A stretch of 64,000 nt of DNA from Silene conica (Eukaryota > Streptophyta > Magnoliopsida > Caryophyllales > Caryophyllaceae). Position 1 is the first letter of the stretch. Each line of letters opens with the position of its first letter. The position numbers and the translations under genes are program-made. Location: assembly GCA_029255685.2 (NCBI GenBank), contig CM055312.2, forward strand, positions 24,212,203 to 24,276,202, written 5' to 3'. The notes under the pieces are model-generated. The model was given only the letters and a program-made list of their open reading frames with translations, was not told the origin of the DNA and did no database searches. This document shows, piece after piece, positions 1 to 13,400 of the stretch.

Positions 1-229
1 CGTTGCCATTGATAAGTTATAGGTCTAGCTTATCCAATATCCAGTTGCGACGATCTTTCCGTCTGTAACAAATTGTTCACTAATTCACAAAAAACCGCTT
101 CCGTATTTTTAATTCACATTATTATGACTTAGATGTCAATATTCTGTATATTTTTCTAATAACTAAAACCAATCTAATTTATATTATGATATTAGATATT
201 ATAAGATTTTTTTGTCTACACATTATAAA

Positions 230-1218
230 CTAGTTTACTCCCGTGCAAAAAATGCACGGGCTTAATTTTATTAAACTAAAAAAATAAATAAGAAGGTGAA
301 TATATTTAAAAAAAAGTATGATTTTAGTATTATAGTTATAACGATGTAAAATGTATAAATAATTTATACGCTTAACTTAAACGTATGTAAAAACAACGCA
401 TTAACTCGACGTTATAGAAATATACAAATTCTTATTTAAGACGGATCAAATATATATGTGTATGATGAATAAAACAAAACAATAACATTATGGATATGAA
501 AACTTAAATATTTGTCCTATATGCCCAAGAGATTTATATTGACCGGTTTTACACTTAAAACGGATAATAGTCAATAAAAATATATATATATCTAAAAATT
601 ATATTTACGGTTTAAACCTAAGTTCTTAAATATCATAATTAACCCAAATTATTATTGGTCGATCCACTAGCTACAAAAAAATATTGATCATAAAATATGA
701 ACTCCGACCCTCTAACTACCCAAAAAAATTATCACCATATATGGGGTTGATTTTTCCACGCGCAAAATAATTATTCATAATTTTTTTCATCTCTGATAGT
801 TAATTTTAGTTGATCATTTTTTTGTTCTTTTCATCGAGATATTATATTATGGTTCTCTGTGTTAAATGTAGTGTATAATTATAGTATGAATTTGCTTGTC
901 TATATATTTTATTTATTATTATTCATTAGGGTTTGTTATTTTTTAATTTATTATTTTGAAATTTATTAATTCATAGCCTTGAACATATGCATTCTGTACA
1001 ATTTTCATTTTTTATTTTTTTAATTTTTAATTTTTGGTTTGCAGAATTTTTTCTATACATAAACTTATAATACACGGAATCGAAAATTTGTAAAATGGAA
1101 CGAAAATGAATTGGAGAAGAAAGTAATTAAATGGAAGAAATTGATGGTGGGCCCATCTACTTCAAATTAAGCGACCAATAAGAAGCATTTAAATGTTATT
1201 CCTTTTATGGGTAGAGGA
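230..1218 (-). mobile_element. Helitron-like non-autonomous element (989 bp)
   Basis: Read on the minus strand, the element starts with TCCTCTACCC just inside an A and ends with CTAG followed by T, the A/T insertion context and CTRR end of Helitrons. A near-perfect hairpin (arms CCCGTGCA / TGCACGGG, 240-260) sits six bases before the CTAG end, as expected of a Helitron 3' end. No coding sequence is seen. Related copies share the same hairpin end and an ATAAAAGGAATA motif near the 5' end at 55303-56922, and partly at 19192 and 57688. Family assignment rests on ends only, so an unrelated hairpin-ended repeat remains possible. Confidence 0.6.
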
Positions 1219-1470
1219 TTCTAATGGGACAACTTGAGCAATAACTAAATTCTTTAAAAAAGACAAAACTTGGAGAAATTAGAAGAAAGACATTGAAGAA
1301 AAAACCAAAATAGTGAGACTAAAAATAGGTCAAAGTACTTTGTCCTTATAATGAAGCCTTGTAAATTTTGTTTAATGAATCAATCAATGATTATTTCATA
1401 GAAATATATGAAATCTAGAATCATGAGAATTTCCAAACTGACTTCTACATCTATCTATCTATCTGTATTA

Positions 1471-4400
1471 TTATACCTTGCAGGCACGTGCAGAAATGCC
1501 TAAAAATTTGACAAAGACATAGGAGTAAGGAGCAACTTTGATAGGTTTTCCGGAATCAACAGTTTGAGGTTCCAATTGAGGAATGTCATTGGAAGAAGTT
1601 AGTGATAAAAGTTGGCCATTTAAAAGTATTGTTTGGCTTTGATAATCTCCATCAGGAGATGTTAAATGATACTCTTCTCTCGTTATACCATGCTTTGATG
1701 AACTCGTGATCGAACCGTCTTCTGTCGAAACACTTATTTCGTAGGCCTTGTCATCTATGTTGAGTATAAGCAATGTAATTCCTTCCTGCGCTTAGTTACA
1801 TAATACGCTTAGTACTCATCCATATTTGTTGTCATTTCAAACGTATGAAATAATTAGTGATGAAAGTTCTTACAGGCTGCCTCGAGCAAAGAGTGTAGGC
1901 ACGAATTTTTGCAGCTCCGTTTACTTTTGTTCCTAACACTTTTTTTCCCATCAAACGGTGCCAAAGTAATGAACTGCAACAACCAAAAAAATTACCATGG
2001 TTGTGAAATGCTCATATATATTCGGAAGTATAATCTTTTTACGACGCAGAAGACACAAGGAAAATTGTGGTAGGTGAATTTTGCATAAGAACAAGCATGT
2101 TACCTGTAATAATCAGGATTTGGCACAAAAGTAGTGGTGTTTAGTAGACCATAATGCCCTCCTATCAAAGCCTGTCTACAAAAGGTTTTAGTGTTATAAG
2201 AAGCTGCCATTCCTAGTTGATCCAAGTACCTGTTTGTTTGTTTTTCGTAACAAACATAATATTAGTATCACACATTATTCCACCACTTTTTTTACTAATC
2301 CAAGAGAACCATCAATAAGTCTCCAAAATAGTAATATGAGTATTAGAATTCCCTTACCAAAATCCGGAAAGAAATGAATCAGTGACGAGATGGCGGCCGC
2401 CATGCCAAGCACCACCGGCTTCACCAACCCATGGCACAGTTATACTCCCTGCACTCTTCAACATATTTTGCAAGTCTCTGAATACTGGAGTTAAGGTATC
2501 CAAGAATGTTGGATCAAGTGCCCTCTCCATAAGGTGCTCATCTTCACCTATAAAATGGAAAATGGAGGGAGTAAGAGAGTTGCTTTAATTTTGTGGTGAA
2601 AAATAGAAAAAAATGTTATAAAATGAGTAACCTACCAGGGCCAAGATTATAAACATGATGGGTAATGACAGGAAGGGTTTTAGCCGTTTTGTTGATAAAT
2701 TCCGAAAACCAAGCAGGTGCGTTGAAGAACCCTCCAGGAGCTGCTACAATGGGGGGCTTTTTGTTTGAACCTTTATAAATGTCTTCCAACATCTTTTGGA
2801 GCGAACCCACATCTTTTGCATATTGATCCGCTACAATAGTTGCTCCTACTCCGGCTCCACTTAACTCATTTCCTAATAATCACATATTACAACATAATAA
2901 TAATAATAATAATAATAATAATCTCAATTATTTGTAAAAGTCAGCTACGTAATTTATATCTCTACTTGAATTGAATCAACTCGTATCATCATTGTTTATA
3001 TATGTATGGATAACAAGTAAGACTGCGGGTACGGTTTAATCTTACCAAGCTCCCATCCAATCAAGTTATCGTAACCTTTATTGAAAGAATATTTTATAAG
3101 TGACTCGGCATTACTAGAGTCCCAAGCTCCCATTGCTAAGCTATTTACAAGTTTCTTTCCATACAAAGCGTTCAGCCCGAACATTACTTCTACCCTGCAA
3201 CACCAAAAAATATCATTCACTGTTACTTCACATAACTATCTGTGAATCGTACATTTGAGAATAATAAAAAAATAAGATACATTTCGAATTACAGCCTATT
3301 AACATCTATAAGAATTATGATCAAGTGGAGTTGAGAATGAAATCAATCTTTTATGATCGACTTTATTACTTAAGATAGTCATTTTTTACAAATCTCATCA
3401 TCTAGGGACATTCGAATCCAGGACATTGGAGTCTCCTTTGGATGTTTTGAGGAAACTCAAATCTCCACTAGACCAAGAGCATTGTGTAAAACGGTTCCAT
3501 TATATAAAAAGAAATCTCATTTTTTAGTATCAAATGAGCAAAATTATTATAAAAATAGACCGTCTCACGATGTGAGACTGTCTCATTCTAAATTTTGTGC
3601 TAATCTGAAATCGTCTATAGTATCGCTAAATATCCCCAATCTTGCGAAATTTGTTTGTTTTTGTTTCTAAATAGTATTCATTAGAATTATTTATGGGTGA
3701 ATTTTTTTATGACAATAATCGCTCTTGTACCAAGAATTGACAAAGAGGTATTAAGTAACTTAAAGGTGAACAAAAATAATGAAATAGAGTCAAAACGATG
3801 AATCTCATTTCATGTCGCTCAATTCCAGTCTGAGAAATGGATGTGACACCTATTAACATAGTCAAGCTAGTTATACCAGATAGTTAACTTTGGTTAGTTA
3901 CTCTTAACTATAGTTAGCCAAGCTGGTTAATTATACTAGATAGTTAATTTTGGTTAGTTACTCTTAACTATAGTTACCGAGTTTGTTATAGTTACTTACT
4001 CTTGTATATATACACAACTTGCACTGTAACAACTTGACCCACCACCGTCGTAACACGCACCCAATAAGATGGGATGTGTACCTTAAGAAACCTGGTGTAT
4101 TTTCGAGGACTATTTCGAGGATTTATATGGTCATTTGTCTCCCACACCTACGGATGATGAATTCCTTGACTCGTGTGATAGTATGTTTGGTTTGGTGGAA
4201 AATAAATTAAGTTCTAATCAGAAATATTTTATGTCCAAGCCATATTCAAATAAAGAAGTCCGAAAAACAGTTTTCCAATTAGCACATTTGCGTTCACCGG
4301 GACCTGGCGGTATTCCTGCTATTTTCAATCAATATTATTGTTTCCATATTAAGGATGATATTTTTGAAGTTGTCCTCCATATGCTCACGTCTTTGCAAAT

Positions 4401-7400
4401 CTTAACAAGGTTTAAGCGAACTTCAAGTTCTTTAATCCCGAAACTTATGGGGTCGGAAAGTGACCATCATTTTTGGCCAATCAATCTTTGCAATGTTATT
4501 ATGAAAATAGTTACCAACTGCATTACAAATAGAGTAAAGAAGTTTATGCCGTTTTGGTGGGTCCTTACCAGAATGCGTCTATCCCGGGAATGAACATAAC
4601 AGACAATATCTTGATCTCTCATGAGCTTTTTGCACGTATTACTCACAATTCGAAGAGTTTTCGAGAATTAGCCTTTAATATTGATATGAGCAAGGCGTAC
4701 GATCGTCTTAATTTTAAATTTATTGAAAGAACACTACTAAAAAACATGAATTTCCCAAACTCAATGATATCTCTTATTATGGCTTGTGTATCTTCTGTCT
4801 CTTATAGTATCATCCTTAATGGCACTTCGGGAAGGTTCTTCAAACCATTAAACGGTATTATTATACAAGGAGATCATTTGTCTCATTTCCTTTTTGCTTT
4901 ATGTACATATATTTTATCCAAGGCTTTGTCATCTACTGAGTCTTCTGAACAAATATGAGGACTCAATGTTTTTCGGAATGCTCATCCAGTCTTTTATCTT
5001 TTATTTGCGGACGATGCATTTTTCTTCATGGTTGTTAATCAAAGATCTTGTCGTAAGCTTATGGGTATTATTGATTGTGTTTGCAACGTATGGGGACAAG
5101 TGTTGAATGAGGATAAGTCTGCAGTCACTTTCAGTCTGAATTGTACTCTACGCAACATTAAAAGTTGTTCTAAGATCTTAAGGGTTCAAAAGCATAAGCC
5201 TATGGGAAATTACTTGGGCTTGCCCACTGATTTTGGTACATCTAAGAAGAAATTTTATGCTTCGGTAGTTGAAAGGGTTCAGAGCAGAATAAAATACTGG
5301 AATAATGCTTTTTTTCACACCAGCTGGTAGACTCGCTCTTATATCTTCAGTTGTCTCATCACTATCCCTTTATTCCCAAACCGCATTTAAAATGTCGGTA
5401 AGTGTGATTTTGAAAATTAACTCTATGATATCAAAATTTTGGTGGAGGGGGAACTTGAATGGGAGTCGTATTCCGTAGTGTTGTGTAACACCCCAAAAGT
5501 ATGAGAGGAAAGTTGTCCCACGTCGGTAGAATGTGAGGCTTGTGATATGTTTATAATAGCTTTCACCCACCACTTAGTAACAAGGCCTTGTGCTTTTGGG
5601 CTTAAGTGAGGACAAATAATGGTCTCAAAGGCATACATCCCATCTTATTGGGGTTGCGTTACGACCGTGGTGGGTCGGGCTGCTACAAATGGTATCAGAG
5701 CAACCCTGCGACCGTGTGGTGAGCCTGTGGTCAGGAGTACCCGGGTCACCCACCTAGCGGGGGAGAATTCTGGGCTTGGCTGCGAGTTTGAGGCACAACG
5801 AGGACGTTGTGTTCTTTAAGTGGGGGAGTTTGTAACACCCCAAAAGTATGAGAGGAAAGTTGTCCCACATAGGTAGAATGTGAGGCTTGTGATACGTTTA
5901 TAATAGATTCCTCCCACCACTTAGTAACAAGGTGTGACAATTCGTGTTTTAAAGTACTTTTAGTAGTCTTCTAATGTTTTATGATGTCACTTTCTGTGTT
6001 CGCTACATACTTTATCGATCGGTGTGTTGACCTTGGGATGGTGAACTTCGGGACGAAGTTTATTTTAAGGGGGGAAGACTGTAATACCTCGTATTTTATT
6101 ACGTTTTATTTATTTATTTATGCTAGTTTTATTAGTTATCGATGTCGAGGGATTATAACAAAAGCGATATAGTGTAGTGGGCAAGGGTTTTTACGCATCG
6201 TTTTTAGAATCGTATAAGTATATATTTAACAAACCCGTACTTAATTCGCGTTATGTGTGTATTGGAGTGCGTGCTGGGCTAATCTGACGCGGACTGTTAC
6301 CATCGCTGGGCCTAGGGTTGCGTGCCCAAACCCTAGCCCATACACGTTAATCCTCCTTGATTTCAGAAATTCTGAAATCAAGGCTCAGCCGTCCTATTTA
6401 TAGCTCGAGTTTGAGACCTTCTTGACCTAATCTATACACACACACACACACACTCCATCTTTCGCCGCCACTACTGGGTCTGCAAGGGAGCACTTATCAC
6501 GGTGGTTATAAGGTTGTAGGGTAATCTTTGACAAGGGCAAATAGGTATGAGACACATACCATTTCGTTATTTTCTGATTTTCGAGTTACTGCTCTAAGTT
6601 TGGATCTCTTTAATTTTGTAATTAATTCACATGCTCATAATCTCGTATTTTTGTATCTTGGTAATCTGTGTTATGCTAATAATATGCATCAACCTTTGTC
6701 GAGACATCTTTAGTAATTTAAGATCTTCGTTTTCTAGGTTTCGTCTCTGGTTATGCGTCTTTTCTTTCTGGGTTGTTAACTCCCTGGTTCATCGAAAACA
6801 GAGTATGGGAATGGGGGTTTTGTATGTGTTTTCGATCTCGTTAGTGTCAGTGAGTTTTCTGGGTTTTGGTGTATGTAGCATGACCGTAGGGTAGAGTGTC
6901 GATAGGTGGTGTCGATGACCAGTCGTGGGGTCTCACGGTGGTGGTGTGGTGGTTGAAGTTCAGTCAGTCAGGGGATAATATGAGTTTCTGGGTACATGTC
7001 GAGTGGTCAGGGGTTTTGGTTGCGGTTGTTTGGTGACGGTGGTGGAAGTCGGCGGCCACTGACCTCGTCCCTGGAACCACCGTGGCTCAGAGACGAGCCT
7101 GGTGGCGCCAGAGGTGAAGTCAGTGGTTGTCACGGTGGTTATAGCGTGATTCGTTAGGTAAGCAGTAGCACAGGAATCTGAGTCGGGTTGTGGTCAGGGG
7201 TGTTTGACGCGACAGTTTGTTGCTCGTGGTGGTAATCGACGGCGGATGGCTCCTCCACTGGAACCACCGTGGCTCAGAGGCGAGCCTGGTGGCGCCAGTG
7301 GGGAGGTCAGGCGTTGACGGTGGTGCAGCAGCTGGTGGGAACAGAGGGTGGTCGCGGTCAGGTCTGGCTGTTGGGGCTGTTGTGTTTACGTTTCAGAAAT

Positions 7401-10400
7401 TGTTTAGGGTTTAGTTTGCTTGTTTTGTTCCTTTTCTTTTTCTTCTAATCATGGTTAATTAAGTTAAATTAGGAATGGTAATAATATTAGTCATGTTAAT
7501 TATGACCAATACTACAATTATAACTATGTTAACATTATTAATATATTCCTTATATTGTTGTTTGCTGTATTATTATTATTATCATGTTTGTTAATGTCTT
7601 AATTCGATAGTATAATTATTAATGATACGGGATATTAAGATATAAGAGTTGTTGTTATTATTTATTAACGATATTGTGATATTTGAGTAAGTGTTCGTAT
7701 GCTATATTTAGTAAGTCCAAAAATAGTAATTCTAATTATAGTAAGTTATAATTGACTATGATAATTGTGTTCTACGGGCAAGCTTACATGTGGATAGATT
7801 CACCATGCGTTGTAAATAAATTAGTTTGGAACATGTCTAAGTAATTTTAGTAGCGTTTGATTATACGAGTAGAGTTTAATATTAAGTAATAAATATAGGA
7901 ACGGAATTCGAGGTGGAATACTTCTAGAGGGTGATTTCATTGCAGACTTGCTTTACAGGTAGGTTACACTGGGACTACTTTTGTATTGTGTTATGTTTAT
8001 ATGTGAACTGGATGCTATGGATGCCAGTATGTTTATTTATGAGATGCATTTACAGTATTGAATCTTTATTATTGCATTCATAAGCATGGCATGAATACGG
8101 TTACAGAGTGAGATGATGATGAGATATTATTGGGCCCAGGCTAGCTCTGCAGGGCTAGACCTGGTGACCTCGGCTATTATGCTGGTGTTCGGCGACGGCC
8201 GAGTACAGTCTGCCGGGAGGTTCGGTATGGCTGGGAGTCACGGGTTTGAGAATGAGAATGAGAATGAGATTGAGCTCGAGCATGGCATAATTAATTGCAT
8301 ATACTATTTGTTTGCATAATTATTATTGTGTTATCCTACTCAACCGCGAGGTTGACAGTGTATTCGTGTGGGAGTAGATCTTTCAGGTCAGAGACAGCGG
8401 GACTAGAACTGGGCATGGAAGAGAGACTTGGACTGGACCAACCTAGCTGCTAGATCACTTAGTCTCGTTGTCGTAGTAGAACATTTATTTTAATTCAGTT
8501 GTTTTGGAAGTTTGGGACTAAGTCATGTAATAGTTTCCGTTTAACTATTTATTTATAAAGTACTGTGCTTCTTTCACTATGTATATCTACTACCCTGGTC
8601 TAACCAGGATGGTAACAGTCTTATTTACCCTGGAAGTCCTAGTTCAGGCTCCTAGGTAAATGGGGGTGTTACACAAGGCCTTGTGCTTTTGGGTTTAAGT
8701 GAGGACAAATAACGGACCAAAGGCATACATCCCATCTTATTGGGGTTGCGTTATGACCGTGGTGAGTCGGGTTGCTACATGTAGCGGCTTTTTTTTGTGT
8801 CTGTAAAAAAGTAAAGATGGTTTAGGTATTCGTCATGAGGGATGCTTTAATCAGAGCCTTATTGCAAAAGTTGGATGTCGTATCTTAATGAATTCGGATT
8901 CTCTTATTGCTCAAACCATTGGTATCCAGCTAAACATTTATAAGGAAGCGGTGGCTTTCATGAACTTTAAGAAATTTGCTTTCTCTTTGAGAAGTCTAAC
9001 TATTCTTTGGGGTCTCTCTCTACTCGGGAAGGGCTTAGCTTGGGAAGTCGATTGCCCTTCTCTTTTGAATTTATGGAAGGATAACTGGAGATGAGGTTCT
9101 TCTATGATGGGAATTTTGGATATGACTGAGCAAGATATCCTCAACAAGCCTCCCAACTTTGTTTCCCAGTTTCAATGGCTTGGTGGGTCTTTGGATGAAG
9201 GGGATTTTCACGGCAGCAATTGCGGAATGACATTGCGCCTAAAATCCTCTCCATCTCTATCCCTTCCATGGACTTTGATGATCAACTTTGTTGGAAATTC
9301 AAAAAGTGTGGAAGGTATATAGTTAAGGGCGGATATCACATTGTTTTTAATGAACTCTGGGCTTTTAAGGCAACACCTAAGGATCACTCTCATTCTGCCT
9401 TTTCTTAACATTTTTCAGTAGATCCAAACTCTAGAATTTTAGCTAGGATTCCTGGGAAATGGAAGTTGTTTATGTGAAAGATATTTAGTAGCACTCTACC
9501 TGTGGGATGTGAGATGTCTCGCAGAATGCTTCTCAGAAAAATTTACTGTTATTTATGTAATCATTCTCAGGAACTAGAAACTCTTGCGCACCTCTTCAGA
9601 TATTGTCTGACGGCGTTTAAGATTTGGTTTGGCTGTCCTCTGGCTGTTCACGCAACTAATGGAACACATGTCAACATTTAGGAGTGGATTGTGAATTGGC
9701 TCCTTTTTTGAGAAAGGGTGATATGCCAAATCTATCTGTTTGCTATTTTATTCGCACGTTATGGGCAATTTTGAGGCTTCGTAATAGTTTGACTTTTAAC
9801 GAAAGGAGCATTGATATTTCCTTCGTGGTTAGTCAAATTTACAAGGAAGCTAATCTTGTTGCTAGTGTTTTTTAAGGGCATGCTTCTTCTACAATTAACC
9901 TTATTGGTCCTACTCTTGAGCGCAACGTTGAATCCATATCCCTTAGAAATTATCTCCCCTTCTTGGTTGTTGGTAATCGGCATTGCAATCCTTGTTATAG
10001 AATCCAATCTGATGCAGCTTGGCATTCTAACCTTAGAGGTGTTGTGGTTTGGGTAATTTTTAACGAGGTTGGCCAGCCTTGTTTGCATGGGGATGCAACT
10101 CTTTGGAATAGGAATGGACTTCATGCTGAAGCTAGGAATTGCTCTCTTCAAAGCTATGTCTTGCGCGGTTGTTTCGGGTATGAATCGTGTTGACATGGCT
10201 ACTGATTGCCTTAATCTTGTCTTCCAGATTGCGGGAATTTCTGAAATGAATATTAGTTTTTGACCCGTTATAGCAAGCATTTTATCGTTGTTTGGTTCTT
10301 TTTATTGTTTATCTTTTAGCTACTGTCCTTAAAAGCTGAATAGAATTGCTCACAACCTGGCTTGTCAGGCTTTGGATTGATGTACTCATATTTTCATGAC

Positions 10401-13400
10401 CTTTGTTAAAAAAATATCTCATTGATAATATGAGAAATTAGGGTCTAAGGTAATTTTGACAATTTTTTTTACTATAGAATGGTTGCATTTTTTACCATTT
10501 TATAGGAAGAAAATTGAATTAAAGTTGGGGAAAATAAATATGCAATGATCCCTTACCGAACCAGAAGTTTAAAGAAGTGTTATACATGAAATTTCAAGTA
10601 GAGTTTCGTGAAATTTGATACTTCATATAACAAAGTATTTTACCAGATTAACACAAGTACACCTAAAGTGTAATATAAGAAAACTCAAGATGATTAACAG
10701 TTCCAATATGAAAAATGAAATAGAGGAGATGAAGCAACCTTAAATAGTTGATATGTAATAAGATTTTCATACATGAAATATCCTTAAAGTGGCATAGTTA
10801 AATAATATTGAATAGAACTAATATCATCAAGACTAGATGATGAGATTATATCGATATATTGATATATTTGATATACATTTATGCGCGATATTTTATGGAC
10901 CTTATAATGGTTATCTTATATGTAAGCTTATTTTGATTGTTGACATATAGTCTATGGTTAAAATGAGCTCATGGACCTAAAATCTATCATTGATAGAAGT
11001 TAATCCAAATTATGAACATTGGAAAAATAATTGAACAATTTGCATTTTTTGGAGTAAACATCATGTTTGCATTTTTTTGGAGTCAAAATCATGTGTATAT
11101 AGAAAATATGTTCATCATTGCACCTTAGTTTTATTATATTATTTTAGAAATGTTGTTTATAACTTAATTTCACATCATATGTATGCACATAATTATCACT
11201 AACATTGTTCTTCATAGATAGATGTTTACAAGAGAAATATACTATTATAATATACCCTTATTAGGATAACTCCCTCAAGAGGGCTCTTATAAATGATCAT
11301 CAAATAATGATAATTGACCGGTTGATTTTTGAACACTTAATTAATATATATATAGACCTTTATAATACAATATGAATAAAAGTTATCGTGATAAGCTATG
11401 TATGTGAAACATCAAAATTCCTGAAAAGTTTACTTGAAATAAATTATTATTATCCTAACTTGAAGTTTGAGTTTAGGAACATGACGTGTTTCGTAGGAAT
11501 GTCATTGGGGCGGGACGGTACTGAATATAAGCTCTCCCGTATCCGTATTCATTAAGAAAACCTCATACCCATCCCCGCCCCACCACCCATTGCGGGTACA
11601 AGTTTCCAAAACCATCCCCGCCCCACCATCCATGGCGGGTACAAGTTTCCAAAACCATCCCCACCCCACCTAGCCATTAACCCGCTATACCATAAAAAAT
11701 TTCCGATATTTTTTCGTACAAGTTGGTTTAATCACTATTAATTTCTATTTTCTGAAATTTGTTTATATAATTTTAGTTATTTACCAAATAGGTTGATAAA
11801 ATACTTTATAAAATAGTTATTTTTAACATTACGTCTTAATTATAACAAATAATATTTGTAAAATTATCGTAATAACGTTATTAATTTTTGTAACAATTGA
11901 CGGGTAGGCGGGTATAAAGCAGGTAACACGCAAAAACCATCCCCGCCCCATTACCCAGCGGGTACAATTTTCGTACCCGTCCCCGCCCCACCACCCGCCA
12001 AAGCTCTACCCATCCCCGCCCCAACTGGGGAGGGTGCGGGGCGGTATCCACTTGTACCCGCCCCAATGACATCCCTACGTGTTTGGTTGTTTATTTATCA
12101 CCCATTACTCTATCTCTTATACTCCGTATGTATTAGTCTCTCCTCCTTTTATCTATTTAACACAAATTTTCATTTGTGACGGCCTATATCGTCACAAGCT
12201 TGTATCAGGTCAGATAAAAATTATATAGGAAGATAAAGACAAATCATTTGTGATTCCTCATGCATCTTACCTTTTGTTTTACTTATTTCAATGGGGGATA
12301 CTTAACCCGTCGCAAGCTTGTAACAGATAATCCGTCGCAAGTAAAACCTATTTTATAACACAAATAGACACCACCATATCTAGATACTTCAAACAACATA
12401 TTATATCTATCTACCTTCTCTCTACAATTCTCTTTTCTCCTTTATTCACATAATTATATCTATGTATCATCAATTACCGACCAATATTAAAGAATCATTG
12501 TACCAAACTCTAACCGCATGCATTTTACACTAATTCTTTTTTATTGAATAATATGATTACGATCTCATCGTGATATCGTAATAATATTATATCTCATTTA
12601 TTTAAGTAAGAATATTATCACATTATATTATTTCCATAGTATTAGACGAGATATTGGAAAGTAAATATTGTTGTAGAGTTGTATATAACTATGGTATTGT
12701 ATCATGCTGATCAATTAATTCAATTTACTCAATTTTCTCCCCTTCGTTGTTTTCTCTCTGTTTTGTCATTCCTTCATGGCATCAGAGCGTTTTTAAGATC
12801 CTGGATCGTTTTTTAAAAAAAAAAAATAAACACAAACAAAAGAGAATACAGCAAAACAGAAGCCACAATGACGGGAGGAGATGCTAGCCAAAAACCTAAC
12901 AACAAGATTGAACAAATTCAGCCATCCTCACCATTGTACCTTCACCCAGGTGATAGTCCACATTTGAGTCTTTCCCAGACCATATTTAATGGGGAAAACT
13001 ACACCTTATGGGCAGATGCAGTACGCAACGGTCTCGACGCCAAGAACAAATTGGGTTTCGTTGAGGGAGCCGTTAAGAAACCGGTGACTAGGACAGGCGC
13101 AGAAGAAAGTTTGGAAGCCGTTGCTTGGAGACAGTGCAATGCAATGGTGAAAGCATGGATACGAAACAGTATTGACCCGAAACTCCATCCCAGTATTGCA
13201 TTTTCTGGGACAGTAATGGAGATTTGGAAGGAACTGCAAGACCGATATTCCGTTGGGAATGCACCGAGGGTGTATCAGCTTAAGAATGACCTAGGAGAAT
13301 GCAGACAACGGAAGAATCAATCGGTGACAGACTATTACACTCAATTGAAGGCTATTTGGGATGAATTAGCCAATTATACAAAGGTACCGACTTGCACCTG

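Larger units (their letters stand above)
5484..8779 (+). mobile_element. TRIM (miniature LTR retrotransposon), ~550 bp, split by a solo LTR
   Basis: 5' LTR 5484-5687 (204 bp, TGTAACACC...GCTACA); internal 5688-5830 (143 bp) with primer-binding site TGGTATCAGAGC at 5690-5701 (complement of initiator tRNA-Met) and a purine tract AAGTGGGGGAG just before the 3' LTR; 3' LTR 5831-5932 plus 8679-8779 (203 bp). There is no coding capacity, as is typical of TRIMs. Flanks TGTTG (5479-5483) and TGTAG (8780-8784) are a 4/5 target duplication in the LINE. The 3' LTR is cut by a 2.7-kb solo LTR. It was considered for Cassandra, but no 5S-like segment was recognised. Confidence 0.85.
4030..10415 (+). pseudogene. 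L1-type LINE reverse transcriptase relic (interrupted)
   Basis: Decayed ORF2 of a plant L1-like retrotransposon. Segments in order: SPGPGGIPAIF and LIPKL (about 4270-4450); NIDMSKAYDRL (about 4676-4710); the degenerate IIQGDHLSHFLFAL (about 4860-4905); LFADDAFFF, the catalytic FADD box (about 5000-5030); and MGNYLGLP (about 5200). The relic stops at 5483, where a TRIM is inserted, and resumes at 8785 with KDGLGIRHEGCFNQSLIAKVG, a zf-RVT-like C..C...H...C region (about 9550-9640) and an RNase H-like domain (about 10005-10360). The 3' end is an A-rich tail near 10410. Several frameshifts and stops make it inactive. The 5' end is truncated, with no endonuclease domain seen. Confidence 0.85.

Noticed and set aside
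1471-3194. Heparanase as a 5'-truncated pseudogene
   Set aside because: The missing N-terminal exons were found beyond the Copia at 17520-22445 with matching phases.
5484-5687. Cassandra-type TRIM with a 5S rRNA segment
   Set aside because: No convincing 5S-like block could be recognised in either orientation.
9759-10280. 173-codon minus-strand frame
   Set aside because: Shadow of the LINE RNase H region, which reads as protein on the plus strand.
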